DNA of 20,469 bases from Trebonia sp035571275 (lineage in GTDB: Bacteria > Actinomycetota > Actinomycetes > Streptosporangiales > Streptosporangiaceae): contig DATMKQ010000431.1 of the NCBI GenBank assembly GCA_035571275.1, forward strand, positions 1-20,469, given 5' to 3'. Below the pieces are notes generated by a model. It made no database searches. It was not told where the DNA came from and was given only the letters and a program-made list of their open reading frames with translations. Position 1 is the first letter of the stretch. Every line of letters begins with the position of its first letter. The position numbers were made by a program, and so were the translations under genes. Of this stretch, positions 7,472 to 13,968 are shown in pieces.

Positions 7472-8570
7472 ACAGACCCGGCATGATCGCGATGTGGATC
7501 CCGTCTTCGCCGGGTATCTCGCCGGCCAGCAGCTGGATGGCGTGCTCGACGTCGTCCAGGCCGAACTTGTGCGTCTGCATCTTGTGCAGCGGGAACCTAT
7601 CAGACTCGATTAGCTTGATCGCGTTCTCGTATCCGGCCGCGTCCACAGAGAACGCGCCCTTCACAGTAAGCGCCTTGTTGACGAGATGGTCGGTGGAGAT
7701 CTCGGCCTTGCGGCCGCCCTTGAGACCGGCCAGCACGATCGTGCCGCCCCAGCGCACCGCGTCGATCGCGTCCGCTATCGGCTGTGTCGCGATGGGGGTG
7801 AGGTCGAGAACCACGTCCACGCCCTCCCCATCGGTCAGCTCGCGGACCCGCTCGACGGTGTTCTCCTCCTCCACGTTGATCGTGTAGTCGGCGCCGAACT
7901 CCTTCGCGAGCTCCAGCTTGGCCGCGTCCCGCGCCAGGCCGGTGGCGATGATCGTGCCCGCGCCGACGTACCGGGAGGCGAGGATGGCGGCCAGGCCGCG
8001 CTGGCCGGCGCCGAGCACGAGCACGGTCGAGCCGAGGTGCACGCCGCCGTACTCCAGCGCCCAGCGGACGCCGGCGCCGAGGGGGTTGTACATGACGGCG
8101 ATCTCGGCGGGGATATCGTTTCGTATCGGATGCACGACCGTGTTCGGGTTCAGATCCATGTATTCGGCGTAGCCGCCGGTCAGCCGGCCCTGCCGCGCGG
8201 GCGGGTTGCCGCCGCCGTTGCTGCCAACCCGGTTCTTGCAGTTCATGTAGTTGCCGGCCAGGCACCGGGCGCAGGACCGGCAGGGGATGATGATCTCCAC
8301 GGCGACCCGGTCGCCGATCTGCACGCCCCAGCGCGCGGCGGTCTCGTCGGTGATCTCCTCGATGATGCCGAGCGACTCGTGGCCGGGGATCATCGGCAGG
8401 TTGCGAGCGCCCATGGCTCCCCTGTACTGCTCGACGTCGCTGCCGCAGATGCCGCACGCCTCGACGCGCAGCAGCGCGCCCGTGTCGCCGCCGAGCGAGG
8501 GCCGGGCGTACTGCCGCATCTCCATCTGGCGCGGCCCGGTTTGCACTACGGCGCGAACCATGTCAGCCAT
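7470..8570 (-). CDS. Zinc-dependent medium-chain alcohol dehydrogenase
   Basis: 366 residues, the typical MDR length. Catalytic zinc ligands are C42 in CGICGSD and H64-E65 in PGHES; the structural zinc site is intact with C97, C100, C103 and C111 in PCRSCARCLAGNYMNC. The Rossmann fold shows VLVLGAGQRGLAAI (GxGxxG), and the cofactor site is followed by FGADYTIN. It belongs with threonine dehydrogenase / sorbitol dehydrogenase-like enzymes that oxidise secondary or primary alcohols with NAD(P); the substrate is not predictable. The start at 8570 has GAGGAG about 11 bases upstream; the ATG nine bases further in is an alternative. It is the first gene of a leftward operon with the amidohydrolase-PaaX fusion, so alcohol oxidation and amidohydrolase action probably belong to one pathway. 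It is divergent from the UGSC operon. Confidence 0.88.
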   Translation of the reverse strand: MADMVRAVVQTGPRQMEMRQYARPSLGGDTGALLRVEACGICGSDVEQYRGAMGARNLPMIPGHESLGIIEEITDETAARWGVQIGDRVAVEIIIPCRSCARCLAGNYMNCKNRVGSNGGGNPPARQGRLTGGYAEYMDLNPNTVVHPIRNDIPAEIAVMYNPLGAGVRWALEYGGVHLGSTVLVLGAGQRGLAAILASRYVGAGTIIATGLARDAAKLELAKEFGADYTINVEEENTVERVRELTDGEGVDVVLDLTPIATQPIADAIDAVRWGGTIVLAGLKGGRKAEISTDHLVNKALTVKGAFSVDAAGYENAIKLIESDRFPLHKMQTHKFGLDDVEHAIQLLAGEIPGEDGIHIAIMPGL

Positions 8571-8718
8571 CTACGTCACTACTCCTCGTCGATCGTTCTT
8601 GGGCCGCACAACAGAGTCGGCCCGCGCGATTTCAGTGCTGGTCATAACGGGCGCATGCGGCTCACGGCTGACGATATATGACACTTGGCGCGACGGGAAG
8701 CGCGTGATATGAAATCTA

Positions 8719-8749
8719 ATGTCAGTACAGCCGGGGGGCGTTCTGACAT
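8719..8749. promoter_or_regulatory. Inverted repeat ATGTCAG-N17-CTGACAT in the divergent control region
   Basis: Two exact 7-base arms (8719-8725 and 8743-8749) separated by 17 bases lie between the leftward dehydrogenase-PaaX operon and the rightward UGSC operon. The spacing would put the two half-sites about two helical turns apart, as for a dimeric repressor. The fused PaaX regulator is the obvious candidate, but no known PaaX operator sequence is matched. Confidence 0.4.
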
Positions 8750-8751
8750 AA

Positions 8752-8887
8752 GTGCGGACACAAGACCTGGGCCGCGGTGCTGCGCAAGCCTGGCACCATG
8801 GAGATCACCGAGGACGAAATTAATGAGGGCTATCAGGACCTTATGGATGGCAAGAACATCCGCGGCGCCATCGTCCACCAGCACTAG
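8752..8887 (+). pseudogene. Internally deleted NDMA-type zinc alcohol dehydrogenase remnant
   Basis: In the frame of the TAG at 8885-8887 the sequence encodes KTWAAVLRKPGT, then MEITEDE, and then INEGYQDLMDGKNIRGAIV and VHQH. The first block looks like the extreme N-terminus of a zinc alcohol dehydrogenase, the last like the extreme C-terminus of the NDMA-dependent/mycothiol-linked group (EEINEGYQDMLDGKNIRGVI in intact proteins). About 320 middle residues, including all zinc ligands and the Rossmann fold, are missing, and the two ends are joined at about ITED. A GTG at 8752 that could be the old start is one base out of frame with the rest. It is not a degenerate copy of the neighbouring dehydrogenase, whose ends differ. 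An in-frame ATG at 8798 could still encode a 29-residue peptide, probably without function. Confidence 0.62.
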
Positions 8888-8908
8888 ACCCGCGAGCCAA
8901 AGGGCGCG

Positions 8909-8968
8909 CCGCCGTCTGGACTGAGGAGGGATGAAGCGAAGCTTCATCGCGACGAGGGAAGACGGCGG
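8909..8968 (+). ncRNA. Nested hairpin in the 5' leader of the UGSC operon
   Basis: An outer 9-base perfect stem (CCGCCGTCT at 8909-8917 with AGACGGCGG at 8960-8968) encloses an inner 8-base perfect hairpin (GATGAAGC at 8930-8937 with GCTTCATC at 8941-8948) closed by a GAA loop. Purine-rich internal loops with GGAGG and GACGAGGG separate the two stems. It lies 41 bases upstream of the ATG at 9010, after the dehydrogenase remnant. There is no U-run, so it is unlikely to be a simple terminator. It could be a structured leader or regulatory RNA; I match it to no known riboswitch. Confidence 0.42.
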
Positions 8969-9009
8969 GTGGAAAGCGCCCGGAGGCGAGCGGGGAGAAA
9001 GGGAAAACC

Positions 9010-9552
9010 ATGCCGAACGCGATCCTTGACCCGACCGGAGCCACCAAAACCACCGGCAAGCCGGCCGCGCCGCGCGCCGCCCGCCCCGCGAGCCTCAAAG
9101 GCGCCCGGGTCGGCCTGCTCATCAACACCAAGCAGAACGCCGCCCCCTTCCTCCACGAGGTCGGCCGCCTGCTGGTCGAGAACTACGGCGTCGCCAGCCT
9201 GACGGAGCGGACGAAGAAGAACTTCGCCATGCCCGAGGCCGACGAAGTCATCAAGGAGATGGCCGCGGCGGCCGACGTGATCGTCACCGGCGTGGGCGAC
9301 TGTGGTTCCTGCAGCGCGGCGGCCGCCGCCGACGGCGTCGTGTTCGAGGCCGCCGGGGTACCCACCGCGGTGATCGTGACCGAGTCGTTCCGCGCCACCA
9401 CCGAGGCGATGGCCGAACTGCGCGGCGCGCCCGGCTTCCCGTACGCCACCACGGCGCACCCAGTCGCGGTCCTGACCGAGGACAAGGTTAAGGAGCGCGC
9501 CGCCGGCGTGCTTGCCGACGTGGTGGCCCTGCTGACTGAGAAAGACGCATGA
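9010..9552 (+). CDS. UGSC-family protein, Cys form (CGSC)
   Basis: 180 residues. It begins AILDPTGATK and has a strand RVGLLINTKQNAAPFLHEVG, a later VIVTGVGDCGSCSAAAAADG with the CGSC motif at 98-101, and GVPTAVIVTESF near 117-127. This layout matches the UGSC family, in which many members carry selenocysteine at the first position of the motif; here the codon at that position is TGT, so it is a cysteine homologue. The fold is probably Rossmann-like, with the C-x-x-C pair at the end of a strand, suggesting thiol redox or nucleophile chemistry. The biochemical role of the family is not established to my knowledge. A purine-rich GGGAGAAAGGG precedes the ATG. The stop overlaps the next gene by four bases (ATGA), so the two products are made together and probably act together. 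Confidence 0.75.
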   Translation: MPNAILDPTGATKTTGKPAAPRAARPASLKGARVGLLINTKQNAAPFLHEVGRLLVENYGVASLTERTKKNFAMPEADEVIKEMAAAADVIVTGVGDCGSCSAAAAADGVVFEAAGVPTAVIVTESFRATTEAMAELRGAPGFPYATTAHPVAVLTEDKVKERAAGVLADVVALLTEKDA

Positions 9553-10610
9553 CCCAGGAGGCCCCCTTCAAGGCCCCGGACCCTGACGAGGCACAGCGCG
9601 CGATCGAGTACTGCTACGAGCAGGGCTGGTCCGATGGCCTTCCGCTGATACCCGCCTCCAAGCCGCTCGTGGACGCGTTCCTCGCCACCACCTCGCGTGA
9701 GCCCGACGAGATCATCGGCTCGCTCGAGCAGGTCGGCCGGGACTGCACGGTCTACCTGGCCGCGGTCAACGCGGCGATGGCCGGCTGCAAGCCCGAGTAC
9801 TTCCCCGTGGTGCTCGCCGCGTTCGACGCCCTGATGCGCGAGCGCGCCGCGCGCGGCGGCGGCTTCCAGTCCACCAGCGGACCCGCCCCGCTGATCGTGG
9901 TCAACGGGCCGATCCGCCATGAGCTGGAGTTCAACACGACGGGCGGGGCGTTTGGCGACGGCTTCCGGCCGAACGCCACGATCGCGCGGGCGATAGGCCT
10001 GATCGTCAGGAACGCGTTCGGCATCCGGCAGCACGTGCTCGGGCAGGCCACCCAGGGCGTGCCGGGCCGCTGGTCGATCTGCGTCGCGGAGAACGAGGAA
10101 GAGTCCCCGTGGGAGCCCCTGGCGGCGAACGCCGGCCTGGCCGAAGGGGTCAGCGCGGTGTCGGCCACGCTCACCCGCACCTGTGAGTTCATCGACAACC
10201 GCGCCACCCCGGTCACCGAGGAAGTGCTGCGCGACTTCGCCGACACGATCGGCCGGCTCGGCCCGCAGATCTTCCCGCAGACCCCGGTCGCCCTGGTGCT
10301 GTGCCCCGAGCACGCGCAGCAGTTCGCGGGCGCCGGCTACTCCAAGGCCGACGTGCAGAGCTGGCTGATCGAGCACTCGGGACGCACCGCCGGCGAGATG
10401 CGGCGGGCGGGCAAGGGCCACGTGCTGAACTTCGGCCGGAGCGCGGACGCCGATCCCGTCCCCGACGACGATTTCCACCGCGTCCTGTCGCAGCCGACGC
10501 AGATCCCGGTCATCGTGGCCGGGGCGAAGAACGCCGGGATATCGATGGTCGTGCGCATCTTCGGCGAATGGTCCGGTGTCGCGACGCCGGTGGGAGAGAA
10601 GATCAAATGA
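9549..10610 (+). CDS. Uncharacterised UGSC-partner protein
   Basis: 353 residues, no signal peptide or membrane segment. I recognise the type but no established function: the opening YCYEQGWSDGLPLIPAS (21-37), a middle AAVNAAMAGCKPEYFPVVLAAF (71-92), GGGFQSTSGPAPLIVVNGPI (103-122) and GRWSICVAENEEESPWEPL (173-191) are the strong conserved-looking blocks. Cysteines at 22, 66, 80 and 178 could pair with the CGSC thiols of the upstream protein. It overlaps that gene by ATGA at 9549 and the following small gene by ATGA at 10607, so strict co-translation is likely. The reasonable reading is a two-component enzyme, with this protein giving the substrate-binding or catalytic body and the UGSC protein a redox-active subunit; this is inference from gene order. 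Confidence 0.7.
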   Translation: MTQEAPFKAPDPDEAQRAIEYCYEQGWSDGLPLIPASKPLVDAFLATTSREPDEIIGSLEQVGRDCTVYLAAVNAAMAGCKPEYFPVVLAAFDALMRERAARGGGFQSTSGPAPLIVVNGPIRHELEFNTTGGAFGDGFRPNATIARAIGLIVRNAFGIRQHVLGQATQGVPGRWSICVAENEEESPWEPLAANAGLAEGVSAVSATLTRTCEFIDNRATPVTEEVLRDFADTIGRLGPQIFPQTPVALVLCPEHAQQFAGAGYSKADVQSWLIEHSGRTAGEMRRAGKGHVLNFGRSADADPVPDDDFHRVLSQPTQIPVIVAGAKNAGISMVVRIFGEWSGVATPVGEKIK

Positions 10611-10834
10611 ATTATTCGGAACGGACCGTGGCTCTCGCGGCCAGCCTAGAAGCTGACGGTTACCGCATGGCCATCGACGAGGATGGTTCCCGGGTGGCGG
10701 TGATCATCACCGCGTCGCCGGAAGCATGCGAGGACTGCCTGGTGCCCAAGGACCTGATGCGCGGCATCCTCGCTACGACCCTGGGCGTCGAGGGCGACTC
10801 GATCGACATCACGTATCCCGCGGACGTCCGGTGA
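10607..10834 (+). CDS. 75-aa CxxC protein of the UGSC operon
   Basis: A small ORF of 75 codons that overlaps its upstream neighbour (ATGA at 10607) and its downstream neighbour (GTGA at 10831) by four bases each, the pattern of a real coupled gene. The product starts MNYSERTVALAASLEADGY, has a likely beta hairpin MAIDEDGSRVAVIIT, then SPEACEDCLVPKDLM with C45-x-x-C48, and ends with a strand DSIDITYP. The shape is an alpha-beta-beta-alpha-beta mini-domain with a CxxC turn before a helix, as in small metal- or thiol-binding proteins. I do not recognise a family. It may be a redox or metal-carrier partner of the two preceding proteins. Confidence 0.68.
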   Translation: MNYSERTVALAASLEADGYRMAIDEDGSRVAVIITASPEACEDCLVPKDLMRGILATTLGVEGDSIDITYPADVR

Positions 10835-11679
10835 CCACGCGGGTAGCCGTGGTTACAGGCTGCGGCAAGCGTGACGGGATGGGCCGCGCGATCGCGAACA
10901 CGCTCGCCGCGTCCGGGGTCGCGGTCGTCGTCACCGACAAGCAGTCCGGCGGCGTCCCGAACATGCGCCAGGAGATCGTCGGTAATGACACCGGCGGCTG
11001 GGGTGGCGTCGACTCGCTGGTCGAGGAGATCACCGCGGCCGGCGGGTCGGCTCTGTCGCTGCTTGGCGACATCTCCGATGAGTCTGACGCGCGGCGGCTC
11101 GTGGATTCCGCCGCCGCGTGGCGCGGGCGGCTCGACATCCTCGTCAACGTCGCCGCGGCGCCGCAGGGCCTGGACCGCCAGGACATCGAGGAGGTGCCGA
11201 TCGAGGTTTGGGACCGGGTCATCGCGATCAACCTGCGCGGCACGTACCTGATGTCGCGATTCGCCGTACCGCACATGCGGGCGCAGCGGTGGGGCCGGAT
11301 CATCAACATCTCCTCGCAGGCCGGCCAGGTCGCCGCGGCGAAGTCCACCGCGTACTCCGCGTCCAAGGCCGCGGTGCTCGGGTTCACCCGGGCGCTGTCC
11401 GCCGACGTCGCGCCGTGGGGCGTCACGGTCAACGCGATCGCGCCCGGGATGGTTGCCACCAGCCGTTCTGTGCTGAGCGTCGACCCGGCCCTGGACGTCG
11501 AGGCGGAGGTCAAGCGTCGCGGCGCGATGCTGGCCGTCGGCAGGTCGGGGTACCCGGAGGACATCGCGGCCGCGGTCGCCTACCTGGCCTCCGATGCCTC
11601 CGGCTACATGACCGGCCAGACGCTGGTCCTCGACGGCGGCGGCGCCGCGCCCTTCGCGACCCGCCCGCCCGCCCAATAA
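10831..11679 (+). CDS. Short-chain dehydrogenase/reductase (SDR)
   Basis: 282 residues from the GTG at 10831, which overlaps the preceding TGA (GTGA). Classical SDR features: VVTGCGKRDGMGRAIA (7-22) as the cofactor Gly motif, LVNVAAAP (104-111) in place of NNAG, the N134 strand IAINLRGTYL, INISSQAG with S161/S162, and the YSASK motif with Y175 and K179. The C-terminal TGQTLVLDGGG fits FabG-like enzymes. The Gly motif has extra residues (TGCGKRDGMG, not TGxxxGIG), as in a subset of SDRs. The cofactor is probably NAD or NADP; D36 after the second strand (VVVTD) slightly favours NAD. Being last of the tightly coupled UGSC set, it probably oxidises or reduces the product of that system. Confidence 0.88.
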   Translation: MTTRVAVVTGCGKRDGMGRAIANTLAASGVAVVVTDKQSGGVPNMRQEIVGNDTGGWGGVDSLVEEITAAGGSALSLLGDISDESDARRLVDSAAAWRGRLDILVNVAAAPQGLDRQDIEEVPIEVWDRVIAINLRGTYLMSRFAVPHMRAQRWGRIINISSQAGQVAAAKSTAYSASKAAVLGFTRALSADVAPWGVTVNAIAPGMVATSRSVLSVDPALDVEAEVKRRGAMLAVGRSGYPEDIAAAVAYLASDASGYMTGQTLVLDGGGAAPFATRPPAQ

Positions 11680-11777
11680 GTCCCCAGAACCCCAGCAGAC
11701 TCAGGAAAAATATCCAGCGCTTCGCATTCATCTCTTGTCATACGCAGCCATCGTCTTTTCGAAGGGAGCGGGACAAA

Positions 11778-12739
11778 ATGGGTGAAAAGCGACAGGCGAG
11801 ACCGAGCCACAGGGCGATTCTCGCTGGGATAGGCGTGGCGAGCGGGGCAGGGCTGCTGGGAGAGGCGATCGCCACCCCCGCGAGCGCCGGCGTGCGGCCG
11901 GGGATCAGCTCGGTGCGCGCCACACCCGCGATCAACCCCTCGGGATTCGGCTCGATCTCGTCCGCGCCGCAACAGAACGTCTCTTACCAGTTCCGCAGCT
12001 TCTGGGACTTCTCGAACGCCGACACCCTCGACGCGGGACGCAAGTGGGGCGGCAGCGGCATGTACACCCCGGGATCGCTCGACCCGCTGGTCGCCACGTT
12101 CGACGCGCCGCCCGGTGCGGTCCTGCACGACGTGGAGTGTTACGTCTCGAATACCGCCGCGACGACCTGGGTGTCGACGTGTGGGCACCAGGCCATGGAT
12201 TCGCGGCTATGGTCACCTCCGGCTCGATCCCCGCCGGCACGGGTGCTATCAAGGCCCACAAGTTTTCCATTCCCTCCTCGGGCAACGGCCCGTACCCCGC
12301 CGGGACGCGGATCGCGCCTTTCATTCCCACCTCGACGGACGGGTCGGTGCAGATCAACGGAGTGCGTCTGGGCTTCATCCACGGCGGGCTGAACCAGGTC
12401 ATGCGCGAGTCGCCGGTGCGCGCGTACGACTCCCGGTCGCACTCGCATCTGGGCGGCGGCACGTCGCGGACGGTCTCGCTGGCGAACTGGCTGCCGGCGG
12501 ACGCCCAGGGCGCGGTCCTCGCGCTGAGCGTGCTGAACACGCACGGCTCAGGCGTCTTGCAGGTGTCTGCGGCCGGATCCTCGTCTGAAGCCTTCGCCGC
12601 GAGCTGGGCCCGTACCGGCGACAAGTCGACTAATACGCTGGTCTCCGATGTCTCCCTGTCGCGCGCCGTGTCGGTGACCTCCGTACACGGCAGCGGGCAG
12701 ACGGACTTCGTCCTGGATCTGATTGGGTGGGTGGTGTGA
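11778..12739 (+). pseudogene. Secreted actinobacterial beta-sandwich protein, frameshifted
   Basis: The ATG at 11778, preceded by GGGAGCGGG, opens a frame with a Sec-type signal (MGEKRQARPS, Ala/Gly core, cleavage after TPASA near 37). The frame continues through SISSAPQQNVSYQF and AVLHDVECYVSNT. Between about 12150 and 12185 the sense passes to another frame, which goes on as DVWAPGHGFAAMVTSGSIP and ends with SPVRAYDSRS, LALSVLNTHGSG and QTDFVLDLIGWVV at 12739. The two halves together make one protein: the first is a jelly-roll-like region, the second the PVRxxDTR...DVxGW domain common in actinobacterial surface proteins. Frame 0 to frame 2 needs one base lost or two gained. It is either a genuine frameshift mutation or a sequencing error. 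Its TGA overlaps the next gene's GTG. Confidence 0.7.
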
Positions 12740-13899
12740 GCTTTAGGACAACTCCTCCGTTCCGAGCGGACCACGTCGGGAGCCTGCTGCGGCCGCCGAG
12801 GCTGCGGCAGGCCCGCGACGACTACGTGGCGGGCGTGATCACGGCGCTCGACCTGCGTGAGATCGAGGACGAGTCGATCCGCCAGGCTGTGGCGCTACAA
12901 CAGGAGGCCGGCCTGCGGTCGGTGACCGACGGCGAGTTCCGCCGCGCGTCCTGGCACATGGACTTCATCTACCAGATCGGCGGCATCGGCCAGGTGCCCG
13001 GGCACCTGGTCTCGCAGTTCCGCAACGCCGAGGGCACGATCGAGTTCACCCCGCCCGCGATCCGGGTCAACCGCCGGATCACGATGGACAAGACGATCTT
13101 CGGCGAGGACTTCGCGTTCCTTCAGTCGATCGCGGGGGCTCTGCCGCCCCAGGGGGACGACCCCCCGGAGCCCCCGAGACTGGTCGCCAAGCAGACGATC
13201 CCGGCGCCGTCGATGGTGCACTACCGCTCCGGCGTGCGCGCGATCGTCGACGAGTCGATATACCCGGACGTCGAGGAGTTCTGGGACGACGTCGCGGCCG
13301 CGTACGCCGAGGAGGTGCGCCGCTTGGGTGTGCTTGGCTGTCGGTACCTGCAGATCGACGACATCAGCCTCGCCTACCTCAACGACCCCGAGCAGCGCGC
13401 CTACATCAGCGACCGCGGCGAGGACGCCGAGCACATGCACCTGCGGTATATCAGCCTGATCAACGCCGCGGTGGCCGGCCGGCCACCCGGGATGGCGGTC
13501 GCCACCCACTTGTGCCGCGGCAACTATCGCTCTTCGTGGGTCGCGTCCGGCGGCTATGATTTCGTGGCCGAGGCGCTGTTCAACGAGCTCGACGTGGACG
13601 GGTTCTTCCTCGAGTACGACGACGAGCGGTCCGGCGGCTTCGAGCCACTGCGCTTTGTCCCGAAGGGCAAGGTAGTGGTGCTCGGCCTGGTCACCACTAA
13701 GCGCCCGGAACTGGAATCCAAGGACCAGCTCAAGCGCCGCATCGACGAGGCCGCCAAGTACGTGCCCCTCGACCAGCTCTGCCTGTCCGGCCAGTGCGGC
13801 TTTTCGTCGACGGTGGAAGGCAACCTGCTAACTCTCGAAGACGAAATCGCGAAATTGCGCCTGATCGTGGAGACGGCGCAGGAGGTCTGGGGCGCTTGA
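12736..13899 (+). CDS. MetE C-terminal-like zinc methyltransferase
   Basis: 387 residues from the GTG at 12736, chosen because it overlaps the preceding TGA (GTGA); a GTG at 12727 is an alternative. The protein is a stand-alone barrel of the cobalamin-independent methionine synthase C-terminal type. FRADHVGSLLRP opens it, VTDGEFRRASWHMDF (63-77) and YLQIDDISLAYL (204-215) are family blocks, and the zinc set is complete: H258 and C260 in THLCRGN, E293 in FFLEYDD and C354 in SGQCGFSS. Full MetE is about 750 residues with a duplicated barrel; members of this short class use other methyl donors or thiol acceptors, and some are coenzyme M or epoxyalkane enzymes (known chemistry, not shown here). 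With the UGSC operon upstream it could handle a thiol or methyl group from that pathway. Confidence 0.86.
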   Translation: MSFRTTPPFRADHVGSLLRPPRLRQARDDYVAGVITALDLREIEDESIRQAVALQQEAGLRSVTDGEFRRASWHMDFIYQIGGIGQVPGHLVSQFRNAEGTIEFTPPAIRVNRRITMDKTIFGEDFAFLQSIAGALPPQGDDPPEPPRLVAKQTIPAPSMVHYRSGVRAIVDESIYPDVEEFWDDVAAAYAEEVRRLGVLGCRYLQIDDISLAYLNDPEQRAYISDRGEDAEHMHLRYISLINAAVAGRPPGMAVATHLCRGNYRSSWVASGGYDFVAEALFNELDVDGFFLEYDDERSGGFEPLRFVPKGKVVVLGLVTTKRPELESKDQLKRRIDEAAKYVPLDQLCLSGQCGFSSTVEGNLLTLEDEIAKLRLIVETAQEVWGA

Positions 13900-13947
13900 A
13901 TCTGGCTGTTTGGCGGTCGCGGATCGGTTAGTGGTGCCGTGGCGGGC

Positions 13948-13965
13948 GCCTACGTTACCGTAGGC
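13948..13965. promoter_or_regulatory. 18-bp palindrome just before the O-methyltransferase ATG
   Basis: GCCTACG, TTAC, CGTAGGC: perfect 7-base arms around a 4-base centre, ending three bases before the ATG at 13969. It looks like a TetR-type operator or a translation-blocking hairpin. If the gene started at the GTG at 13939 the palindrome would lie inside the coding sequence. Confidence 0.45.
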
Positions 13966-13968
13966 CTC

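Noticed and set aside
9010..9552. In-frame TGA read as selenocysteine
   Set aside because: The UGSC motif uses TGT and no internal TGA interrupts the frame.
9183..10478. 431-codon minus-strand ORF
   Set aside because: Spans two genuine plus-strand coupled genes in antisense, with no recognisable domain.
11118..11777. Part of a long plus-strand ORF upstream of the beta-sandwich gene
   Set aside because: This portion is an out-of-frame reading of the SDR; only the part from the ATG at 11778 makes sense as a secreted protein.
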